Origin: Xestospongia muta
Taxonomy: Eukaryota > Porifera > Demospongiae > Haplosclerida > Petrosiidae
Length of the DNA stretch: 64,000 nucleotides
NCBI GenBank assembly: GCA_963693285.1
Contig: OY848918.1
Span: forward strand, 4,593,876-4,657,875
Direction: 5' to 3'
Under the pieces are notes generated by a model. The model was not told where the DNA came from. It saw only the letters and a list, made by a program, of their open reading frames with translations, and ran no database searches. Below, one piece after another: positions 13,735-25,802 of the stretch. Numbering within the stretch: the stretch's first letter is position 1; each line of letters starts with the position of its first letter. Both the position numbers and the translations under genes were made by a program.

Positions 13735-14540
13735 AATAATACAGCTGTTACTTCACATATCAAAACATTCCTAATCAAACTGTATCATATCAAAAGAATA
13801 ACAATATAAAAATGGGCTGACTATCATTATCAATTTCATACATGACTTTATTGTAAGTCTTCTGTTAGTATAACTAAACCAAAGGAGTGTTCTTCAACTG
13901 GCTTCTGCAACTGAAAACTTCCCTTCTTCATCATAATATTCCCATACAGTATTTTAATTTACTACATTCCTGATATTATGTGTTACAAATAACACTAACT
14001 AATATCTAACAAAAGTTCCTAATATACTGGTCCATATATGGACATATTGTGATAGTGAATGTTAATTGTGTGACCTCCATTAACTTCTAATGGTGTACTT
14101 ACTGATTGTGTTTTAATGATTGTCTCTCTATCATCTGTTTTAGCTATATCTTATTTAAAGGAAAAGTAACATCAATAACATAATTTATTAGCTCTTGTAA
14201 TATGTGGTTAAATATAATTTAATTGTTATGACAAGGCTGATTGTAGACATACCATAGTAGAATGACCTCAGGCAACATAAGAAGCTGTTCAATTTCTGAC
14301 TGCACTACACCTAGCTGTGTACATGTGATAGTCTAGTGCTCTATATAAACATATAGGATATAATAATAGTACAGACAACTCTATCAATGTAATAACCTAA
14401 ATATTATTTGACTATATATTTGACAATACTCTATAGCCCACCTGTAATATTATATATATATCCCTCCAATAGGATCATCGGGACAGGAATATAATCAAAG
14501 TTAACATTGTCTCATGTGGGATTCCCTTCCTTTGTGGAAA
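13735..14540. repeat. Second copy of the 2,590-3,640 block
   Basis: Same order and orientation as the first copy, with many substitutions and a deletion of the middle part present at 3,040-3,330. No gene. The following stretch to 15,250 contains a short open frame (14,981-15,193) of no recognisable family. Confidence 0.6.
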
Positions 14541-15249
14541 GGAGAGGAGAATTTTGTTTACCCTATTAAGAGAGTATAAAGTATATATTATACAAGTATC
14601 CTTTTCAATTAAGTCAGTCAAAAATTTTATTAGAGATTTATCTAGAATTTACTAAATTAGAATTAGTTGTAAGTTTAAGCTGCTTTTTTCACATAACTGG
14701 TTACCTAGCAATGCACACTAAAAATACAATTACTAAATTGTAACTTTAAACTACTGTTCGTGTAACTGGTTACCTAGCAATGGGTACTAAAAATATGTAT
14801 GTTACTGTGTTTAGGGTTTAGGGTCTAGGATATAGGGAATGGTTGATGATGTAATCCTGTGAATAATTGCAATTAAATACAAAAATACTATATAGTATGT
14901 GCTCATCTACTTATCACACTATGGTTTTTATGATATTAAAAGATGTATTACTCATATTGCCTCATCCCAACCTGAACTAAATGACATTAGAGAGAACCAT
15001 CAAGGTATCACTAGTGTATTCCAAGCCTGGTATGAGATTAACAGATGTCCATATACCTAGGGACACGTTGTTAATGATATTGAGATCACAAACAGACTGT
15101 CTTAATACATTAAATTATATTGACTACCAATATAACATGCTATATAATATTGTTCAGTTTCCAGTCTTTTGTCAGTTTTTTTGTCTTCTGTAAACGTTTA
15201 CATGACATATGATAGATAACATACTTCAATACATATACATGTATATGTG

Positions 15250-16470
15250 TATACCTTAATATATTTAATATAATACACGTGTACATGTACAAAATACAAT
15301 GTGTCAACAATGAAAGCCTATATCTTACACTACTAACAGGGCTGGGGGAAGCAAAATAAAATTGATCAGGCTAATCCAAATGTGAAGGAGAAAAAGAGGG
15401 ATCAAGAGTGCTTGCCCTTGGAAAAAAAATTTAGGGGTTGTACTCATGGGATAGATTTAAGTATATTATATCTAATAAAATTATGAAATATAGTTAATCG
15501 ATACAGTCCAAAATGCTTACGCCTCTCATCATTGGCAGTCACAAATTCATTTAGAGTCACTGAACATGCACTGACCATGCATATGTAATTAACATAGTCT
15601 AGGAAGAGCAGCTGTTGATAGCCTACAGACTATTATGTAAATTAAATTACAATCATTTTATAGAATTAATCATGACATTATAATAATTTGTCATGACTGA
15701 ACTATTGGTCAGGTCTTGGCTTGACTTGCCTGGGTGCTAATCCCAGGCTTGACTAACCTACTTCTACTTTTATATCCATTTATTTAACACTACTACTGGT
15801 ATATATATCATCCACATAATGTACACATATAGTGTATGTACAATTACTGACATATAATAGTTTATACAAAAATACAGTATGTACTGTTTACATGTAAGTA
15901 AGTACTGTTGCTAGTAGTGAATAATGTATAGACTGTGTAGTAAACATGAAAACATTACAGAGAATTAATGTACATGTACATGCGTATTACTTAATATTAT
16001 ACACTTTACATAATACATGTGTACATATACAAAGTACAGTGTGTCCCACAAAGAAACCCTATATGTTAATCACTGACCTACTCCTAACCAGAAGCTCCAA
16101 ATGTGTTGGTCTACTTGTATTTACGGGGAGTAATTATTTTAACACCTTACATTGCTATCTTGTGAGAAATGAATCAAAATAGAATTTTTAAAAAATTAAT
16201 TACTTATTGACATGTACTGTAGTTAGTACACAATGATGTAACATTTTATATGACAAATATACAACAAGTATGTGGTTATGTTATCTACTGGTCTATTGAG
16301 GAGCTGTTAACTGCTGGTTTTGTATGACAAATGTAAACCACATATACATAAAGAAATGGAAGTGATGAATACCTCTCTGTACACACAGCTATATGTATAT
16401 ACTAAATGATAATGTTTTCTATTTCCTTAGATGAGTCGCATACCATGGTGACAGGACAATATAGCTAATA
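15250..16470. repeat. Second copy of the 634-1,560 block, interrupted
   Basis: Matches resume around 15,800 after an unrelated insert of about 450 bp (15,340-15,790). The 16,009-16,122 part is the ~110-nt element. The open frame 15,946-16,182 is a chance frame through the repeat. Confidence 0.55.
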
Positions 16471-16639
16471 TTATTAGTAACTGTATTCAATGTGTACAAA
16501 ACATGTTTCATTACAGTGGTAATTGTGACAGTTGATAGACATTAACTATTATTGTCATCCTTTATATCACAGCTATTGTTATTAACAGTATCACAGTCAC
16601 CATCTTAATAGGTAGTGTAGCTAGTGATCATCAGATTCA

Positions 16640-17175
16640 TTTCAACACTATCTCATATTGGTACTAGTTAGGTACAATTAAGCATGAAATAACATAGTAC
16701 GTTAGCTATATTATGAGACAACATGTCTCTTAATTCAGTTATCATAAGAATACCATTAAAATTGTAGTGTACATGAGAATTAGAATATAATGACACCAAA
16801 AGTCTAACAGTCAACAATAATGTCTATTCTTTGAAACCTGTGAACAACTGAAGTTCAGTTACATCATGTGGTCTAGTTTATCACTATAGTAACTTAACCC
16901 TTATGTGTAAACCTAGTCCAATATTATTGTACTTCATTAAAAAGTAATGAGAAATGGACTAAACTAATTATATAATGATCTCTGTAGTCTTCTGTTATGC
17001 TAGGTTCATAAAGTAACATTACCAAAATTATGAAGTAGAAAGAAGTGAGTTAATGGATGAGGCTATTTCTCTATGAACCTCAAGAGTTAACACAGTACAA
17101 CAATTTCTAAACTCATCTTAAAATATCTATTCCATTAGCTATACTAACAGAAGACAATAGCCTCATCCATTATTC
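16640..17175. repeat. Dispersed repeat with internal inverted arms; related copies at 46,536 and 54,485
   Basis: Contains taatggatgaggctatt at 17,051 and its reverse complement at 17,156, able to form a hairpin. The same order occurs at 54,485-54,970, with one arm shortened, and partly at 46,536-46,770. Related inverted pieces of agtcttctgttagtata sit at the edges. It has the look of a small foldback or MITE-type element. No coding frame. Confidence 0.6.
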
Positions 17176-17884
17176 TTGAAAATACTTGTAATACTTGTAT
17201 ATTATATAGCAATATCTGTGTAGTTGTAGTCAAAGGGCTGTCATTTATAATGATATCTATTCTATATTGACATATGTTTTAATATATGTTAGTCTACAAA
17301 CATAACTGTCACCTGAACTGTTCCCACATTAAGCACAATGCATAACAATATCTGTGTGTGGTTCTAATCAAAAAGCTGTCATTTATGCCAATAATTCATA
17401 ATGTAATAATAGCTACTCTCTCTATAGAATATATATGTTTTCATTTTTTTGAAATTGGGCTATCAAATGTACACACAGCTGATCAAAAAGCCTCATATGT
17501 GGTCTGGGCAGTGTCACTCCAGTATGGTGTCTCTTCCATTGTTAGCTTATATCTTTCTTACCGCAATACTGTGATAGTATTAATTTTATAATCCAATAAA
17601 TTGTTAACACCATAACTTTTGATATTATATGATATGACCACTCATATAATTGGGTTATGTGAAGAATTGTGCATCTAGATAGAGCACAGCAGATATTATT
17701 AATAAAGAAATATTTTATTTATTTACTTTATAGGATTGGATATTTGAGATCAAAATAACATTTTAAAAATGAATTGCTTGTTAGGGAGATACCCAACTAC
17801 TCATTTCCTTCCAAACACTATCACAGATATTTTTACTAGTCAATGGCATGATTATGCAATATTGTGTAACCATTGTGTTGTGCA

Positions 17885-19400
17885 GATGAGTGAGTGGGGA
17901 TTGTTTTAAAAGGAATTAAGTTATTATACTAATATACTGCTGCTAACAGTGTACCATAATATGCTACCTATAATGGTGTAATTAGGGTAAGATAGCTTAC
18001 TTTACTAATACAATAAATGTTAAAATTGCCACCAAACAATGGAAAAAATCTATCTGTACTCTCCCCATATAAGTTATTGACACAAGTAGTATACATAATT
18101 GATAACAATCTGAACATCAACAGTGATGTCTATATGTGGGGGTTGTGTAAACATATCTTAGCTCACTTCCATTCATTGAACGTACTGTAATATAATCCAA
18201 TATTGACTCATCTACAAAGTTATTTAGTTATCAACAAAGCCAAAACTAACATAACCTAAATCTGTCACATGATTGACTATATTGACAAATTAAATTAGCA
18301 CACTTGATATACCTAATGTATACATAATACATGTGTTACATATACAAAGTATAGGGTGAGGTTGCCAACAAAGGAAATGTGTATGTTTACTACTGACCTA
18401 CTCCTAACCACAAGTTTCCAGTGTAGTGGTCCATTTGTCATGTTAAATGCACTTGGATAGACCAGTAGTTTACAGCTTCATGAAGTCAGAAATTACTGAC
18501 ATATTAACATACACAACCATTATAAAGTAACACGAGAATACATATATTAGACTAAAACAACATTGAAACTAGAATTAACATGGATGTCTATCTGTGGAGG
18601 GTGTGTAAATATATCTTGGCTCACTGTCTTTCACTTTTAAGTACCTAATTCATTACCATTACATATACCTTTCAAAGGTTAAAAGTCAAGAAGTATTAGG
18701 ATTAATCAGTTATAGTATTATCAATACAACACATGTATAGACTGTCCATATAATATCATTCCTTTGTACTTATTGCTGTCAGTTCAGTATACCTCATATC
18801 ATATCATATATATAATCATATAATAGCAATGTGTATAACACACCTCTTTGTGCATTAAATAGAAACAAAACCATAACTGGGGTTATGGTCGTTTTGATGT
18901 TGTCCTCAGTAGTGGTTTCTCATCAACATAACATGTTCAGTTCTAAGACACTTACTGATAGTCTCTCTATCATTTACTTTAGTTACAACTTCAGTTATTT
19001 CACTCTTTATTTGGAAATAAGGAAAAAACATTGTGGTAATGTGAATACAGTAAGGTTGTCATATCATCTCTGGTCAAATTACATATCAATTTGGTAAACC
19101 ACATAAATATACCTAATCCAATAGTATACCACTGTAGTGTATATAAAAAAGTGACTGTGTAAACATATTTTTAGTTCACCGCCATTCAGTCATTGTTACT
19201 AAATGTAAGATTTTACTTACCATTAATTGTCAATATAATATCAGTACAATAGCTTTGAGTATTAGAGTATAACTTAATATATGTACACCATTATAAAGTA
19301 ATGGGGCCATTTAACAAACTGATAAATTATCTAACAGGTATAACCATGTAAGTTAATCGAATTATCTAAATTAAACTATCAATATCACATGACAAACACA

Positions 19401-19432
<32 letters not shown>

Positions 19433-19440
19433 GTCAACTT
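17885..19440. repeat. Long dispersed noncoding repeat, copy 2 of 4
   Basis: Follows the 4,062 copy in order and orientation. Its 18,880-19,090 part is also found at 30,615-30,860 (shared gtggtttctcatcaacataa). The open frame 18,831-19,097 lies in this repeat and is not supported as a gene. A (TA)n run is at 19,403-19,431. Confidence 0.6.
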
Positions 19441-19459
19441 AACGTTTGAAGATACCAAC

Positions 19460-21890
19460 CAATAGTATTAATCTACTTTTATTACAAGGACATGAATAAT
19501 ATTTTTCTCTCATCTGATTTACCTACATCTGAGAGAAACAGATCACAGTACTATGTGTTAGTCTTCTTTTATTATAAGGATATAAAGACATTATATAATA
19601 AGTTCAGTACTGTCAAACTGTCTTTACACTATGCTATCATGTGCCAACAGCATGCAGTGCATGGTCTCAAATATTAAAAAATCATATATCACAAATTGAT
19701 ATATAGTACACACGCAGTGCATGCTCTAATGGTGGTTTGGGATTAAATATCACAAATAGTTTTTCACATATTTGCTACTAATTTGTAGCCAGTTATAGTA
19801 TTGTGATCAGAGTTATTGTCATATACCATTTCGTTGCAATGAGATGGAATATTGGAGGTCACATGTGACTACTATAGTCACATGTAGGTCTGTGTTATTG
19901 TGAATGAAGTTAGACAACAAATAACTAATATAGTTCAATATGTAGCTGGGGAGATAACCCTTACTAACCAATGAATTTGTTTATTTGTATGCTTTTAAGT
20001 AGGTGTAGATTGGGTCTGTAGTTTTTTCTTTGTTTGTTAGCATCCTCTCCTATAATACTTTGTATAATGTATTCATGTACATGTCCACTTTTGAATATGT
20101 CTTTTAGTAATCATAGTACTTGTTGATAGCACTTGTACATAATATGTATGGGAATGACATAATATGATAAGATCATTATCAATGAAATAGCTAGTAAACT
20201 TATTAAGTAAATCAATTATTAGTGAGCAACCAGCTGTCAATGTAAACATAATTATGTGTTGTTCTTTGTTCATCAGATTCCACTTGTTATAGTAATATAC
20301 CATAAGTAAAGTGGTAGTCTATAACCTGCCTTATAGTTAGCAAACAATTTAATTATTACATAACATTGTAAATTGTAATAGATTGCTATCAATCTTATGT
20401 ACTTTGTGTGATGATTTTAAAGTAGTAATACATTGACTAAAATAGATAGCATAATATGGTAGATATAACTAAAAACCATAAGGTTTGACTTGTTTAAAGA
20501 GATTAACGTCACTACGTTATTTCAGTTACTTCATTTGTTTATTGTAAGTTAAATGGAGAAAACATAAACATATTTGTAAGAACAGCAGGTTATAAACATG
20601 TACCAAATGGTTTATGTTCTCAACTTTCCTTATATATTTTTAATAATATTGAGATCATCAGCTGTAAATGAACCTGACCTTGTTAACCAATTAGGAGTAC
20701 ACCTCACTCAATGACTATATCAACTGTATTGACATAATACTTGTATGTATTATTATGTTAAGTGTGAGTTGTACATGTATATACTCTCTTTTTAATTTGT
20801 TTACCTAACTACACACCTGTTTAAAATAGCATATTAATAGTGACACATGTTAGAGATATAAAATATTTACCACTAACCTAACAACGTAACATCTGTTAAT
20901 GACATATCTGTTATCACTTTACTCCTCAATTCATACCCCATACCTAAGATACTTCTCTGATAATGATCTATTATATTTTGTTATTCCTATGCTTTGCCAG
21001 GGCATACCTTTGCTGTGTGTTCTGGACAAAAGTGATACCCATAATTTTGGTTTAACATTCCCAATATAAGTAGCTATAAATAACCTTGACCTAGGTTGTA
21101 CAGCTATTACAAAGTAATGATATTTTTGATTGTATTTCCTGTATTCTTCCTGTAAGATATACTAGTATGATTGTGAAATAATATATATCTTCAGCTGGTT
21201 TGTTGTATACGTTATAGAATAATAATATGAGGTCAAATCATGTGATACATATAATTAGAGCATGATATCTTTACTCATATGGATGCATGTACTAAACACT
21301 TTTATGTTTCTATAGTTACACTAGTAAGAATGTGTAATTGTCTTAAAATGCACTTAATTCACAATTATTGTTTAGTTAATATTCATAATTTTATCTACCT
21401 TTAAAGATAATATATGTGAATGTTTGATTTAGAACCAGCCACTAATCAGATACCCACCCTAGTTATTTCTGTGGTTTTATTGATAAAATTCACAAAACTA
21501 TGCACCCATATAAATTTATTTGTGTAGTAATATTGTATTACAGCAAAAAGAGTGTGAAAGTTGTACAGTGAATTATTATGATAAGCTGTCTATGATGTTA
21601 AGGGCAGATTTATGCCATCATACTGTTGAGTGGGTACAATACTTAATAACCTGACTTTGCAACAGTCTGGTAGTTAATTATAACTGTCAGTTTCAAGAAT
21701 TGTTGTTTAAATTGCTGTTATGATCATAATAATTATGAATATGTGCTATCAAATAATTCTGTCGTCATGTTAGTGACAGTATTAGTTTAGTTGACTATGT
21801 CAATACGCATAGCAATCATTTGTCACATCATTATTTTTTTACTGAAAACTTTGTAAAAGGCCATAATATCTCCGTGAACCTCTTGTTGTT
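19460..21890. other. No gene seen
   Basis: AT-rich sequence upstream of R1. Short open frames at 19,492-19,677 and 20,073-20,303 have no recognisable features. A palindromic gcatgcagtgcatg-type word near 19,650 also occurs near 46,050 and 58,665 inside repeats. Confidence 0.5.
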
Positions 21891-21892
21891 AC

Positions 21893-21900
21893 TATAAATA
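21893..21900 (+). promoter_or_regulatory. TATA-like box upstream of R1
   Basis: TATAAATA lies about 160 bp before the R1 start codon, followed at 21,912-21,917 by CACGTG, an E-box. Position and sequence fit a core promoter, but no experiment supports it. Confidence 0.35.
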
Positions 21901-22056
21901 GCCTGTCTTGTCACGTGTTACTATAATTAGTCAAGTTCAGATTTGCTATTTAATGGTCGACGGAAAATCGACTGTCAATTAATTTGAAATGTTGCTGGAA
22001 TTGTTTTTAACATCAGTTAGTCGTCTTTTCTTTGGACCTTTTCCTCCGTGGAAAAA

Positions 22057-25000
22057 ATGAGTAAGATGTGGGAAACTATTGCAATATATTGTGTTCTTCT
22101 GATAAATTTGTGCTCCAAGTCTTCGGGTACGTTACTGTATTTGTTAATTGTAGTGTTACTGTAACAGTGGGACCTAGACCTACAACATAAATTAAATAAG
22201 CATGTATATATATATAAGATAGATTAGGGTTAATTCCGTAAAGACTATGAATTATTATTAAACAAAAATAGAAACAAAATAGAAACAACAGCTACGAGGT
22301 TTGTTGTACATTTCTAGTACAATTTCAACACTGCATGGCGTCAGAAATTTTCAAACAGTATATATGGTCTGCAAAATTGACCATCAATAGACTTTAATGA
22401 TAACTCTGTCTTGTTATATTTTTTGTGGTGTGATAAGTTGCAAGCAGGTTGTAGTTCATTTCTGCATATAGCTTTACTGTTCATATCTGCAAAAGGGGAA
22501 TTAGATCGAAAATTTACAGAATTTCCTATATAAAAATACTAGCACCATAGCTGTCGCTGGAGAATCACTAACTTTTACTAAGAAGTTGAAAAGTATTGGA
22601 CCTTTTGTCAATTAGAGTGCAAAGTACGGTAAAGCTTCTTTTTCCCTTTGATTGAAGAGAAATGCTGAGTTATCAATAATCATCTTGACAACACTGTACA
22701 ATGTTTATCACGTGATCCATCAATAACTTGACCACACCTTCTGGAATACATGTACTATAGCCTTGTAGGCTCGTACGGTCGTACCCATGCGTTCTACTAA
22801 AGAGTATATAATATATAGAACGCCTGGTAACTACTGCTTGCGCATGCGCGTAACTAGTCGAGTTTATCGGTTACAGTGATTTAGTGGAAGCCAAAAGAGC
22901 AACAAACTTGTTCAGTCCTGTTGGGATACAAAAGAACCTTTTTCCAAAACCACATTAAGACATCTTTTCCGTCATATATACCTTGAACAGACATGATCTG
23001 CTCTTTTTTAAGAGATATATTTGGCCTTCCTAGCATCTTTAGAGCATACAGTAGACCAGCAGAAAAATTTCTATCAGTACTACAAGTAACCGTCACAAAT
23101 AATCTTAACATTGAGGTAAAAGGAATTTTGACGTCATAATTGACGGAGGATTCCTAGAGTATACTATTTTCCAAGAAATCTGTGGAAACTAAACGCATGC
23201 GCAAACAGTAGTTACCAGGCGTTCTACTCTTTTGTAGAATGCCTGGGTACGAGGCTAGTACATGTACATGCACTCTGCAGTATAGATCTACACTGCGCAC
23301 CATAGCGAGGTTAAGCGCTCTAGTGTGTTTTTATTATAAAGTACACTAAGCTAGAAAGTCTGCATGTGCAATAGGATTTTTGAAGTAGATGAATGTATTG
23401 AATATTCAGTGTTGAGTTTTTGTATCTACTTTTAAAATAAATTTTAGACCTATGGACCCTCAAGTTCAACATCTCAAGCATAATGTCAATAAATAATAAT
23501 ATAATATAATAATATTTAACAAAAATCTGTATTGTATCATACTTTGAATTCAGTAAATTGTTTATGAAATAATACACTTATAATATTTGTTTAGCTGTTG
23601 AGTTCATATTCACTCCATCTCCTAACATTGGAATCTATCAACTAGCACATTATCAATGTTCAGTGGATCATACTGGTGTGGGTATTACTTGGAATGTTAA
23701 TGGAACAAGTTCTGGTCATAATGATATTATTCAACTTGGTATTGTTACAAATGGAGCAGGATCATCTAATTCCAGTCTTACCATACCTGGATATCCTCAA
23801 TATAACAATACAGTAGTGAGATGTAATGTTTTTGGATCTGTGAACGGTAATAGTTATTATAACTCCAGTGAATCTACTCTGAGAATACCAGGTAACACAC
23901 TCTCTGATATATGTCATTATATCTCCTCTCATTAGGTGAACTAGCTGCTGTCAACAACTTGAAATGTCGTGTACAAAGTCAGTATATAAACTGTTCTTGG
24001 TCTCCTCCCTTTTCTCTGGTATCCATACCTGGCTATATCATCAATGTTACTTATGGAGGAGAACTAGTTACACAGAACACTACATCTTCTATAACATGGC
24101 AGTACAACTATTGTCCCAGTCAATTTGGTGTATACACGTATACAATTAGTGTAGCTGGTATTAACTCAGCTGGAGAAGGAGAGATAAGTACTAAATCAGT
24201 TGTAGTACCAGAAAGTAAATGACTTAGTTATATTCAATCTCTCTTCACTAACTATATGTAGATAAAATTACTTTTTATAATGTGAGTCCTAAAGTCATAT
24301 CAAATGGCTATTATTTGATCAGCTGTATTGTAGAGGTATATCATATCCTAAGTTATTTCAGATTCATTTTCTCTCTTAGACAAAATATTCTATAGAGCCA
24401 TCATTAATATCTCTCAAACTAACTACCAGTAATGGAGCTACATTAACATATAATGGAACAGTTACTGATATTGTTGGTAATAAATTTAAAGGGAATATAA
24501 ATATTGGTACAAATGGAAGACAAAAGTTGACTGTGTCTTTAAGTCTAATATACGATAAAAACAACTCTTTAATGAATAGCTTACCAGCTAAAATAATTTG
24601 TAAGTTAATATAATTACTTTATTTGTTATTTATATTCTTTCATTAGCTATATTTGATGTTCAAAATGGTAGTTTAACAAAGGAGTCTGGACAGGTTTGTT
24701 TTACTTGTTATTTTCTTGAGGGTAGTCAATCACAAGGATGTTATATTAAATATAACTCACTTATAACTGACTACTACAGTGGTAATATTAACATAGTGAG
24801 AACATCGATAGATGACAGTACTGCTAGTAAATGTGTGACAGGAATATATACCAGTAACTATAATGTGATATTTTATGATATGGATTATGACAATAATATT
24901 TACATTGAGGAGTATGCTGTAAAACTGACTAATCAATATGTGAATGGCCTGCCTTCTATTACTCCTACCACATCAAATGTAACTACAGTATCATCTTCAT

Positions 25001-25385
25001 TCTTCATTGCACTATGTGTAGACAAGGATAATTGTAAGTCATTATACTGACATCACAATTAATTTCATATTACTGTTATAGTGAAGAGTAATCCAATGCA
25101 TCCATTAAAAATAGTATGTGGTAAGTTTAACTCTCTTATGCATAGTGTTTTATGCTGTCATTCAGCTGTAGGTATCAGTGGTAGTTTAGCAATTGGTGTG
25201 GTAATATTTATTATTATTGTTATAGTAGTGTTATCCCTAAAATATTACAGGGCTAAGAAGACAAGGCAATGTCAACAAAGTAAGTCAACAAGCTTTTAAC
25301 AATATATTATTTAAATGGAAAAAAATTCTATATAGATGTATTGTCAAGAGAATTGCAAATGCATGAAAAATCACCTCTCCCTTAA
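22057..25385 (+). CDS. R1: Ig-FN3 single-pass receptor with short tail
   Basis: Likely a cell-surface recognition or adhesion receptor; ligand unknown. Nine exons: 22,057-22,126; 23,595-23,891; 23,936-24,214; 24,262-24,335; 24,380-24,599; 24,647-25,033; 25,082-25,120; 25,166-25,279; 25,336-25,385. They join into one frame of 509 residues. Residues 1-23 are a signal peptide (ETIAIYCVLLINLC). Residues 24-122 are an Ig-like domain (YQCSVDHTG, GITWNVNG, VVRCNVFG). Residues 123-215 are FN3 (CSWSPPF, then GINSAGEGE). Residues 216-442 are a membrane-proximal region shared by the family, with CFTCYF, and the helix is about 457-479 (AIGVVIFIIIVIVVLSL). The tail of about 30 residues is basic at first and lacks tyrosine motifs. 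It converges on R2, with 418 bp between stop codons. The first intron (1,468 nt) hosts a transposon-like insert. Splice sites are canonical; expression is unproven. Confidence 0.85.
22748..23270. mobile_element. Non-autonomous terminal-inverted-repeat element in R1 intron 1
   Basis: The left end (22,748-22,850) and right end (23,195-23,270) are imperfect inverted copies of each other. The inner arms pair closely: cgcctggtaactactgcttg on the left against caaacagtagttaccaggcg on the right. Each end also contains a subterminal stem (gcgttctac with its complement). GC content and codon-like texture differ from the surroundings. Between the ends lies a helicase-like fragment on the minus strand. 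I could not fix a target-site duplication. It resembles a DNA transposon that has captured a gene piece, or one whose own helicase gene is reduced to a stub. Confidence 0.65.
22881..23111 (-). pseudogene. Fragment resembling the N-terminus of a RecQ-type helicase domain
   Basis: The 76-residue frame includes SLKKEQIMSVQGIYDGKDVL, which resembles the Q-motif region (LKxEQ...GKDV) that precedes Walker A in RecQ and related superfamily 2 helicases. Right after it, where a P-loop of the LPTGxGKS type is expected, the frame reads MWFWKK. A one-base shift would give a GFGK-like string, so the motif appears broken by a frameshift. The piece ends there, far short of a full helicase. It lies inside the TIR element and antisense to R1. 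Family assignment is from motif memory only. Confidence 0.45.
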
Positions 25386-25503
25386 GAGATTGAAGAAGTC
25401 ATCATAATTAATATGTATTGTGACTTCATGTTAAATTTACTAATGTCTGTGAATTGTCATTTGTATAATAACAATATTTATTACTCAGTGTTTGATATTA
25501 TAT

Positions 25504-25509
25504 AATAAA
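25504..25509 (+). terminator. Polyadenylation signal of R1
   Basis: AATAAA about 120 nt after the R1 stop codon, in the 418-bp gap between the convergent genes R1 and R2. Confidence 0.5.
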
Positions 25510-25750
25510 CATTAATCAAAATTTAGTGTTCCTTGTTGTATCAACTATTAATAATTACCAATGATTTCATTTTATTGTGAATATACTATCATGACAAGGA
25601 ATCTAGTTTATCATTTACAGCACATACATCTCCTTTCTATTGAATTTAAATGTGGTCTAAAGGTCATTAAAATGCCTTTGAAGAACATTAAGGGCAATAT
25701 ATAATCTTTTACATGTAGTAATTGATTTTATAGGGAAATTTAATTTATCG

Positions 25751-25756
25751 TTTATT
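25751..25756 (-). terminator. Polyadenylation signal of R2
   Basis: Reads AATAAA on the minus strand, about 50 nt after the R2 stop codon. Confidence 0.5.
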
Positions 25757-25802
25757 ATGATCATAGTTTCAAATTATATAATGTCAGCTGTATAATGTAC
25801 TA

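Noticed and set aside
14818..14842. tttaggg-type words resembling telomere repeats
   Set aside because: Only two or three imperfect units in ordinary repeat DNA; no array.
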